A stretch of 64,000 nt of DNA from Bacteroidetes bacterium endosymbiont of Geopemphigus sp. (GTDB lineage Bacteria > Bacteroidota > Bacteroidia > Flavobacteriales > Blattabacteriaceae), in NCBI RefSeq assembly GCF_002904345.1, contig NZ_PEIH01000005.1, positions 922,449-986,448 on the forward strand, written 5' to 3'. Made by a program: the position numbers and the translations under genes. Below, one piece after another: positions 1 through 8,800 of this stretch. The first letter of the stretch is position 1; every line of letters starts with the position of its first letter. The notes under the pieces were generated by a model. The model did not search any database and was not told the origin of the DNA. It saw only the letters and a list, made by a program, of their open reading frames with translations.

Positions 1-349
1 GGAAAAAATAATTATCTAAAAATAGATATATTTATTTTCAATTATTTATTCATTTGCAAAGAGTTATATTTTCCGATAAATTAACGAAAACACATAGTTG
101 ATGTTATTATCATAAACCTAGACTATTTATCAAAAAAATTTTGTCTGAAAGACTACGTTCGTTTAACTAATGAAACGATCAATGATTTAGTGTTTATTTA
201 TTTTTGATTCCTTCGGAAAGTTAAGCATAAAGCTCAGCTATAAACTTTTTCTGAAGTTCCGCTTTTATCTCTCATAAAGCGCTACTCAAGGATATATTTT
301 CGATCCCACAAGAAGTTTTATGGAACATAGATAGGACACAGAAGCCCCT

Positions 350-371
350 CTAAAAGCTCAAAAACCTCTTG
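350..371 (+). repeat. 22-bp direct repeat, copy 1
   Basis: A 22-base string is repeated exactly at 1330-1351 in the same orientation, 980 bases away. Its core TAAAAGCTCAAAAA occurs a third time at 38606-38619. It lies in non-coding debris and may be a relic of a mobile element or duplication, but no transposase or terminal repeats are visible. Confidence 0.6.
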
Positions 372-867
372 AGTTTTCAAGTCTCAAACACCAGATTTGA
401 CCATTGCTGATCTGTGATCCGTCCGGACTTACAATACATGATATTAAAAAAAAGAATGTATTAATTTTTATTCAATAATATATTGAAAATAATTATCATT
501 TATTTATACTATAATTTATGTATAATTGTAGCTTAAGATGATAATAACATGAAACTATAGTCGACCGAATTCCCAAGAGTCAACTCGATGTCAAGATGAA
601 TATTAAAATAGGCAATTAGGGAAAAATTGATACGCAAGAAAGAAAAGGTATGATGCGATAGAACGATGCTAACTAATTGCTTTAAAGGTCATTACGGAAC
701 ACAATGGAATTGCTTAGATCAATAGAATAACTTTTGATCAACGCAGACTTTTGTTAAAGCTCAGCGAAGAGGGATGTGCCGGTTTTAAAGATGCTGATGA
801 TGGTTGGAAAGAAGATGATTTTTCAGATACCGAAACGGTAATATCCTAAAATCGAATATGGTTAATA

Positions 868-1083
868 GCACAAAAACAAGCATTTACGATCCCTCAAAGC
901 GGAACCATCACGGAAGATCAAGAAGGCGCTTATAAATTGGCTTATTTAATCAGATTAGATAACGATCCTGTCAAAGGGGTTTTGACGGAACTTTCGGACT
1001 ATTTAGCACCTGGATTACCTATAAAAACGAGCAAATTAGATGATAACCAAGTTGTTTTTAGAGGGGCTAAAATACCCGAATAG
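868..1083 (+). pseudogene. RND efflux periplasmic adaptor (MFP) C-terminal fragment, tentative
   Basis: An open stretch of about 71 codons with no start codon of its own. It contains IPQSGTITEDQEGAY and, near the end, QVVFRGAKI. This is the usual layout of the last beta-barrel part of RND-pump membrane-fusion proteins (a VPxxAv..dqxG block followed by a GLxxGdxVvvrG block). The intact family is 350-400 residues, so only a fifth remains; no membrane pump gene follows. The next 160 bases also contain scattered readable codons but no family could be recognised. The match is by motif only and could be wrong. Confidence 0.35.
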
Positions 1084-1329
1084 TTGTTATTGATAGTATC
1101 GTCGATCAGATCATTTATTTAAAAAAAGGCGATAAGCTTCAAGTTTGTTTCAGAACTTATAAAACTTTCAATATGAATAGAAATTTGGATAATTTGTGTC
1201 TCAGCAAGGAAGATAGCCGTATTAGGATTTGGAAACTTTAAATAAATCCAGACTATTTTTTACCCTTTCTTCTTTTTAAGAAGGAGCGTTTTATTTATGA
1301 TAACCAACGCAGATTACTGTCTGCGTGTC

Positions 1330-1351
1330 CTAAAAGCTCAAAAACCTCTTG
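1330..1351 (+). repeat. 22-bp direct repeat, copy 2
   Basis: Exact second copy of the 22-base string at 350-371. The two copies bracket the efflux-adaptor-like fragment. No target-site duplication or element ends could be defined. Confidence 0.6.
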
Positions 1352-2092
1352 TAGGTGGATATCGCCACTTTAACGAGCTTGTCCCTACAGATAAGCTTAT
1401 AATCAGTTATTGCGCACTTTTTTTCTTTAATAGGTTTTTTAAAGAGTTTCCGTGAGTTTTTTGGATAGGATAAAAAATTATCAATCCTATTGAGGTTGAT
1501 CTCAGATAGGATATGGTCTTCTCTATCGCTAAGGTTTTATTGAGAATGAGACTCTTTGAGGTTCCGGCAAAGCGTATTTAAAAAGCCTTAAACGTGATAA
1601 TCTTTAATCAAGGTAGGCATTCTCTTAATTGATTCAGAAAGATTTTTTATGATTTATATACCCGACCGGCGATTATATTATACGCCGCCGGACACTCAAG
1701 CGCGCAAACGCAGCTCAAGCACTTTTTTTATCATTTTCAAGAGGTATGGAAGACTTCGAAGATCTCCACATCATCGACAAATTAACAATTTGTTTTTCCG
1801 ATCTAAATATTGACTAACTTGGTAGCTTTTAGTAAAATATTTAAAAGCAAGACTTTAGAAGCTATTTTCGATAAAACCTCTGTCTTCTCATCTGAAATAG
1901 ATCGCGATTGTAAAATTAAAATGCTCAAGGAAAGAACTTGCCGATAAGCATCATACTATTGCTTTGTTGACGGAGCGTATTTAACGAGCTTGAAAATAAA
2001 CAACCCATTTTTTCTTAAATAACTCCTAGAAAACTCATCTTAAAAAAAGGACTTTAAAAGCTCCTATATTTCTAGTTGTATTTATACCATGT
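1352..2092. other. gene-free stretch
   Basis: About 740 bases with dense stops in all six frames. No family, RNA gene or strong hairpin was recognised; it looks like eroded coding debris. Confidence 0.5.
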
Positions 2093-2341
2093 CTAGCTTT
2101 TCAGGGCGATCCTTAGACCTATGATAGCTATGGATATACCTATAACCCAATACATAATCTTAATTTCGTTTTTAAGACTTTGATTCTCTGTCTTAAATTC
2201 GCTGGACAGCATATCTATTCTATTTAATACTTTCTCCATATCACTTTCTACTTTTTCATCAATCAAATCAATTATGGCTAACTTTGTTTTATTTTTGAGC
2301 TCAATCTTATTGAGCTTTTCGTTCATCTCCCTTACCTTCAC
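2093..2341 (-). CDS. small coiled-coil protein with C-terminal membrane segment
   Basis: 82 residues starting at GTG (an in-frame stop lies just upstream; an ATG six codons in is the alternative start). Residues 1-58 are charged and heptad-like (MNEKLNKIELKNKTKL, then IDLIDEKVESDMEKV). Residues 62-78 (IMYWVIGISIAIIGLRI) form one hydrophobic segment and the tail is two basic residues. This layout resembles DUF1640/CCDC90-type proteins, a coiled coil anchored by a C-terminal membrane helix, but that is inferred from shape rather than a sequence match. A degraded relative lies at 39287-39475. It sits alone among pseudogenes, so it may itself be decaying. Confidence 0.5.
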   Translation of the reverse strand: MKVREMNEKLNKIELKNKTKLAIIDLIDEKVESDMEKVLNRIDMLSSEFKTENQSLKNEIKIMYWVIGISIAIIGLRIALKS

Positions 2342-2799
2342 ATTTAATCACTGTCTTCCAGAAGAGACAATTCTATTTCCATTTTAACTTAAAAAATCTG
2401 TGTTTCATACTATTTTGATAATTTGTCTTCTCAAATGTTTTGATCAAAACTATACTTTATAAGTATAAAAAATCAGCCTTTTTAATTTTTTTCGTTGCCT
2501 TCTACAGGCCACGTAGCGCTCTACGATATTTTCTCTCTCGCGTGACATGTATTTTTTAAATATTAAATACATGAGAGATATATAAATATTTTATAATCAA
2601 TAAGTTAATATCAATAAACCCTACAAAAATCGGCGAAATACGTGTGCTCAGATGAGTTTAAAAAATAAGTTTGAAGCGTATCGGATATCAAAATCTACTT
2701 GATAAAACATTAGGATTAAGTCCGTTACCCAACGGAGTTTGATAGCGCATATCTGATGTTCTCAGAGCAGCTTTTTAGAAATTCTAATAAACTTTATAT

Positions 2800-3454
2800 C
2801 TATTGAAAGAATACTCTGGATGGAAGAGGACATCTGGCAAAAGAACTCTTCTTCGACTCAAGAAGACAGATCTTATTCTTCCATGGCTTTTATCCTCAGG
2901 GGATTTCCGGAATGGTGAATTATGTGCATAAACAGGATGTTAAGTCATATGAAAACGAGCGCCTTATTAGAGTTAACAAAGCGGCTCTCTCCAATATACT
3001 CATAGCAAGCATGCTTGAGGATGCTCTGAGATTTCTTATATCAGTTTAGGCGACTTATCCGTTGAAAAAGCAAGGGAGTTTTACCTAAGAGATTATCCGG
3101 AGGCCTTTACAAAAGATTCGGCATGACAACAAATATATTCGATATATGTCTTTTACCGATGATCCAAACGATATTTCTGCGAGAAAGGATTTCAACTATC
3201 AGAGGAATTTGCGCTATGAATCCTTGGGAAACCCTCTTAGGGAGTTGTTTCAAAATAAGGAGAAATACCGAAAACAAAGCACTTTAAAGGCTTACTTGAA
3301 AAGTAAATATGTTTCCCAATTAACTGGGCAAGGTCTTGCTCAGGAGATCGGAACAACTTTCAAGTCTGAAAGCCTATGGAAAAGATTAAAAAACAGAATA
3401 GCTAGATTATTTAGCTTTTCAAGTAAGTTTAGCAAAGAAGAAAAAAGCCGATAG
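2800..3454 (+). pseudogene. degraded protein of unknown family
   Basis: Three successive open stretches in different frames read as one broken protein. The first, from about 2839 to 3049, contains LFFHGFYPQG and ENERLIRVNKAALSN. A short middle piece contains AREFYLRDYPEAFTKDS. The last, 3146-3454, is open for 102 codons, contains QLTGQGLAQEIGTTF and ends in a lysine-rich tail. No domain was recognised. Its place beside ankyrin and OTU remnants suggests another accessory host-directed protein, which is inference only. Confidence 0.4.
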
Positions 3455-3637
3455 AAGAGCTAAATCAAAGGATTTCCTCGTAGCTAAACTTATTTCATTC
3501 ACTGCCAACTTCTTCGGAAAGCGTAAAAAAAGAATACCCAAGTTCGGATTATAAAAAAATCGCTCGCAGTTTTATTATAAAACAAGGAAAATCTCTATGG
3601 GAGCCTATATGGGTGGGATAATACACGAAAATCCGGC

Positions 3638-4242
3638 GTTAACGGAAATGATGAATTAGGGTATACCTCTTTACATCTTGTTGAGACTTCAAGAGAATTG
3701 TTAGAACCTATGGTAGAGTATTTTAACGAAAATATAAATCTAGAAGACAAATCCGGAACTTCATTTGCTTTTTCAACAGCTATCTTTGAAAAAAATACCG
3801 CACTGCTAAGGTATCTTAAAGAAAAAGGCGCCCGTTTAGAGGAAAAAGACAATGAGGGAAATAATATTCTGTACGGAATGGTATAAAAGATCATAAAACA
3901 AATGATTGAATAAGAGATCTAACCGATAACTTTAATTACTTATTAGGACAAGGTTGTAAATCCGGCAAATGAAAATTCCGCAGGTGAATCTGCGTCTGAC
4001 AGGGCTTACCGCGAAAAAAGAAGGATCTTCTATGATACTTTCTTAAAGACCTCTCCCGAGAGGTTCGGGATAGATACGTTTGGGAACCTTTAAATATATC
4101 TCTTAAAATGAATGAAATTTTAAACGATGTTTCCCCTGAAACAGGACGTATGTTTGAGCGCAAACGTCGCGATTCGTGTTATGAATCTTCTTGTGTTGCG
4201 AACAATTTCCCTGAAGTATCTTCTATAGATAGTAAACAATTT
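3638..4242 (+). pseudogene. ankyrin-repeat protein remnant
   Basis: The frame beginning at 3638 reads NDELGYTSLHLVETSRELLE, then about 30 residues on LLRYLKEKGARLEEKDNEGN. This is the ankyrin spacing and signature (G-x-T-x-LHxA ... LLxxGAxxxxxDxxGN) for roughly two repeats. A stop at 3884-3886 is followed in another frame by about 45 open codons (ANENSAGESASDRAYREKRR) and then a third frame up to 4242, so at least two frameshifts have broken it. Ankyrin proteins in intracellular bacteria are often secreted effectors. That role is inferred, and the gene is no longer functional. Confidence 0.6.
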
Positions 4243-4513
4243 TAGAAAAGGACGCCGGACAAAGCGATCAATCCTCCACGCTTTACCGTAAAGACTCGGG
4301 TTTACGGGATCGGTCGATTTAGAAAATTCCGTAGACGTGCCAGAGGGATGGAAATTGATCTCTACATGCCATGGCTACGGTTTACTTGTTTCTTATGGTT
4401 GGTGATGAGGCTGTTTTTAAGAAAAGATTTGAGAAATTATTTGGCAATATCGAAAAGCTTGAAGAAGCTAAAGAATTGATGAAAAAGTAATCCAAAACTC
4501 GAAACATGATAAG

Positions 4514-4813
4514 CTATATAGTAATAACACTTGCTGGAATGATCTGGTTCATGATTTTCGTCATCGAATTGTTCAGTAAACGAAGCTTAACAAGGAAGAA
4601 TATCAAAACGTATTCGTTTGTAATGAAGAAAATTATAATGCCAAAGATTCTCAGGAGAATCTTAAAATAATGGCAAAAGGGGGAGCTTATTTGGGTGATC
4701 GAGAAATAAAAGCTGCGAGTAAATTCCTCGATTGTCGAATCGATGTAGAAAGTGATAAAACAAATCATTCGTTTAATGGAAAAGCAAAGGATTCAATAGA
4801 TCTGGTACGTTAA
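4514..4813 (+). pseudogene. OTU-like cysteine protease remnant
   Basis: Reading from 4586 gives LNKEEYQNVF, then ENLKIMAKGGAYLGDREIKA and ASKFLDCRIDV. This matches the middle of the OTU fold: a charged helix, then xxYLxxMxxxGxxGxxxEIxAxSxxLxxxIxV. Just upstream in the same frame SNNTCWNDLVHDFRHRIVQ could be the catalytic-cysteine block, followed by a stop at 4577-4579. The C-terminal catalytic histidine region is not seen. OTU proteases cleave ubiquitin chains and are found as effectors in intracellular symbionts and pathogens. With the in-frame stop and missing ends this copy cannot be active. Confidence 0.55.
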
Positions 4814-5268
4814 TAAAAATCATTATCAATTTAAATTGAGTCAAAATTTACTGGTAAGTCCTTTGATAAAAACCAGGGCTATAAAATCCTTTCGAAAGAA
4901 GAGATCGCCGTAAAGAGACCCAAAAAGTATCTTATTAGAATAGCTTTAAAAAGTCAACTATAAAATATTAAAGAATCTTTTTTATAACCTTATTTATCTG
5001 ACTGCCCGCTTTTCATATCCCGTTATTAAAATAAAGCTCTAAGAACCGATCTTTTTATAGATTAATAGTATAAATTTATTAAACTCTCAAAAGAGTATTT
5101 TTTTCCCCGCGATATATTGCTCTTATTTTTAATATATAAGAATATCATAAATTATACCATATGAAATATTTATAAATATAAAATCGTATAGGTGTATTTA
5201 ATTCTAAATTAAAGTCTCATAAATTTAAATTTATTAAAATTGCATATGATTGATAATTTATCTTTAAA
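4814..5268. other. AT-rich gene-free stretch before ruvA
   Basis: About 455 very AT-rich bases with stops in every frame. No promoter matching the TAnnTTTG pattern could be confidently assigned to ruvA. Nothing else recognised. Confidence 0.5.
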
Positions 5269-5850
5269 ATGATTTCTTATTTAAAAGGAGATCTCGCGGA
5301 AAAAAATCCATCTTTTGTAATACTAGATGTGAATGGTCTTGGCTATCGTGTGCGTATTTCTCTAAACACTTTTTCACAGCTTCCTGAGCAGGGAAGCATA
5401 AAATTGTATGCTCATCTTATCATCAGGGATGATGAGCATACAATTTACGGTTTTTATGACCAGGAGGAGCGTGAAATGTTCCTTCGCCTTACCTCGGTAA
5501 ATGGCGTTGGTCCAACCATGGCTCTTTTGATTTTGTCCTCCTTAAGCGCTCAGCAAATAGCCCAGGCGGTTCTTGAAGAACAAACAAAGGATTTCCAGAG
5601 AGTAAAAGGGGTAGGTGAGAAGACCGCTCGGAGGATTGTTATGGAGCTCAATGATAAAATATTTTCATTTTCATCCAATAAGCCTATGCTCTCCGGTAAA
5701 AAAAATATGCGCAAGCTAGAGGCGGTAAGCGCTCTTGAGGTTTTAGGTTTTTCGAGGAAAAATACAGAGAAATCCATCGATATCTTGTTGCGTGATGAAC
5801 CTAGTCTTTCTATAGAAGAACTTGTAAAAGAGGTCCTTAGAAGTATTTAA
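5269..5850 (+). CDS. ruvA: Holliday junction branch migration protein RuvA
   Basis: 193 residues, the normal RuvA length. RuvA tetramers hold four-way junctions and load the RuvB helicase during recombination and fork repair. Residues 1-63 form the OB-fold domain (MISYLKGDL, GLGYRVRIS). The two helix-hairpin-helix motifs are at about 72-88 (LTSVNGVGPTMALLIL) and 112-127 (VKGVGEKTARRIVMEL). After a short linker the RuvB-binding domain III starts near 150 (EAVSALEVLGF). It is intact although the neighbouring sprA and gcvH are wrecked. The ruvA-sprA-gcvH order is the usual one in Flavobacteriia. The coding sequence contains a 16-bp perfect inverted repeat. Confidence 0.96.
   Translation: MISYLKGDLAEKNPSFVILDVNGLGYRVRISLNTFSQLPEQGSIKLYAHLIIRDDEHTIYGFYDQEEREMFLRLTSVNGVGPTMALLILSSLSAQQIAQAVLEEQTKDFQRVKGVGEKTARRIVMELNDKIFSFSSNKPMLSGKKNMRKLEAVSALEVLGFSRKNTEKSIDILLRDEPSLSIEELVKEVLRSI
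5401..5446. repeat. 16-bp perfect inverted repeat inside ruvA
   Basis: Arms at 5401-5416 (AAATTGTATGCTCATC) and 5431-5446 pair perfectly around a 14-base loop. The arms encode conserved OB-domain residues (KLYAHL and DEHTIY), so the palindrome sits in functional coding sequence. Confidence 0.85.
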
Positions 5851-5879
5851 GGGTTTTTCACTTGTTTCGGTTATCTCCC

Positions 5880-8800
5880 TTTTTATTTTTATTTACGTGC
5901 TGATCTTGCAGTTAAGGGCGTAGAAAGGGGATCCTCTGCGTTTGCGCGATCCCTTTTTGGAAAAAGAAGGTGGGGTTTTATTTCGAGAGTCCGTTTAAAG
6001 AATACGTGCATTACAATATTCACAAAAAGCTTTATGTAATAGAAAAGTGTATTGAAAAAATCTACGTAGGAGTGCCGCTTTATTTAATGATTCAGCAATA
6101 TAGAGATTATATATTGCGTAAACCGCGTACAAGATTATTATCGCTCAAAATTCCGAGCTCTTGATGAAATCGTGAGGGAACAAAAAGTCCCTAGGAAAGA
6201 CAAAAAAGAAATCGCACTGGATAAAAATCGACGTCTACTCCCAAATAATTAAGTCGAAATCCAAATTTTTCGATGCAATCTTCGGAGGAAGCGCTATCTA
6301 GCTCATTCCGCAGGGTCGCATAGGCTTGGATTTAGGGGCAATATATCAAAAATAGAGGATCCGAGTTTACCACCTCACAGTACGTTCTTCTACGGTTATA
6401 AATATAGATCGTAAAATGTAGGTATCTGCATTGGGGCGGGTTGGAAAGAATCTTGAGTTTAAGATGAATTACGATACCAACGCAGGATTTTCCTTTGAAA
6501 ATCGCATGAATCTTGGATTCAAAGGAAACCAAGATCGTATTATCAAATACGAGCTCGAGAATGTCAGCATGCCATTAGGTACTTCTTTAATATGGGGAAT
6601 GCAATCCCTTTTCGGGATAAAAGGAGAATACCAATTTGGTAAAACTGATTATTACCACCGTATTTTCTCAGCAGCGCTCCCAAACGCAAACTTTTACGGC
6701 TTACTGATGAGGGAGCCTTGTAATCGTTCGATAAGAGAGCTAGAGATTATCAAGACAATCAGCATTTCTGGCGCATTATTTTCATGAACATTGCAACGGA
6801 GCTCTTATGGAATATTCTCAAATCAATACCAATCTTTTGGTAGAGCAGCTCGAGGTATGGGTACTTGATAAAACAGCTAGTGGGCAAGCGGAAAGTCGTC
6901 TCTCTATTCTTGCGCTCAGATCTCTCGGTGAGAGCGGACAAGCCAACCTACCTACGCCAGGTAACAATGTAATAGGCTGTTTCATAAACAGGTGCAATAA
7001 ATGAAATTAGAGATCCAATATAAGCTGAGAGACTTTTGCAAGCTTGGCCTTCTTATCAGAATGGCGAACATTTTGTTGTGAAAAGGAATGTCAGATTGCT
7101 CTCATCGAATGAGTATACCTCTAACACTATAATTAGGTTATATTTCTTTAAAACGACGACTTTAAGATCGTCAAATGCTCATCTTCGATTTTCGTGTGCG
7201 CAATACTCGGAGCGGTTAGTTATATAAATTAAGTGAACTAACTAACGATCTGGCTGCTCCTGAGGCTTTAATTATAAAACTTCCCTAATCAATCCTTAGA
7301 TGTAAACTCTCCGATGTGGAAATTAATGATGAAAAATATCTACAGTCTCAGTTCACGGTTCTCAGAAAAGGATTTTTTATTGAAACTCTATTATGATGAG
7401 CTGGGAGAAGAAAGTATAAATTACTTAAAGAGCGGAGATATAAAATATTTACTACTTCATATCATGAATTTTGATCGCCTCAATACAAGTCGAAGAGTAC
7501 AAAGGAACGCTCCGGGGGGCTACACAGGATCTAGGCGATAGTTTTTCGATTCTGAAGAAGGATCTTATGTAAATTCTGAACAAGGACTTGTCATTTTCAC
7601 CAAGGCAGAGTCTTTTAGTAAAAATATCAGAGATTGGTTCTCGATCGATCCAAGGGCCGCGTCGAAATATGCCTTCGATGATCTCTATTCCATGCAAAAA
7701 TCTGATGTCATTCAAGAAATGAATAAGAATCGCTATTGCATAAAAGGAGAATACAATTGAAGGTTCCATGTGTTTGATGATAGAGGGCAAGCAGCTTTTG
7801 GAAGGTGTGGATTATACCGTTGATTATCAGAGTGGATAAATTCGTATTGTCAACCCTTTACTAAAAGGGAAAAAATATATGGTAAGATATTGATAATCAT
7901 AATAATTTCCTTTCTATAGAGTGCACTTTTCTGGACTTGAACATCGATCATCATTTCTCAATGAAATTTAACGTTGGTGCAACGTTGGTGAACTATTCGG
8001 AAAAACCCCTCACTCAGAAAGTGTAATATAACCATGAGGCGGTAAATAATACCGATTTTCGTATTTCACACTACCTTATAACACCGAGCTCCCTTTTTTC
8101 ACTCGCTGGATAGGCGCTATTCCTTTCGTGAGCATAAAGTGCCTTCAAAAATAAGTCTGTCATTGGACAGGCACTTATTTTAAACCTGTAACTGATTCAG
8201 GTATGAGGGATCAGGTAGATATCGATAATTCCGATACGGATCAGTCCAAAATTTCTTTGATATCTCGTCCGGAGATCTGGTCTTTGGCAAATGTTCCTCG
8301 AGGAGGAAATCCTAATTTTCCCAATGGCGACAAAGAAAATGATTTGAGCAGCGGTTATTATCTTGGAATGATCTCATCATAAACTCCAAAGCCAACCAGC
8401 TGTGGAAGAAAAACGTGCGTGAGGTTTTTTCCTTGATTACGATGACGATTATAGACTTTATAAAAAACTTCGTATGTACATACACGCTGAAAATCTTGAT
8501 GATTCTTCTGACAGTTCCTTAGATCTCAGCGCCCGCGCTTTTTTGCGCTTAGGCCGTAACGAAATGAATTATTACGGATATGAGATCCCGGTTAAATATA
8601 CCACAAAGGGAAGAATTTCCGTAGATGAAATCTGGCCGCAAGAAAATCTTATCGAAGTGGCTATACAAGATTTTATAAAGGTTCTCTCGCAAAGAGATTC
8701 TTTGAGTAATTATAGATTCATCAATCGATTTTCTTATGTTAGCGATTCTAAGCATAAAGACAAAATCATCGTCGATCTTCTCTGGGTTCTCTGAGTGTAT

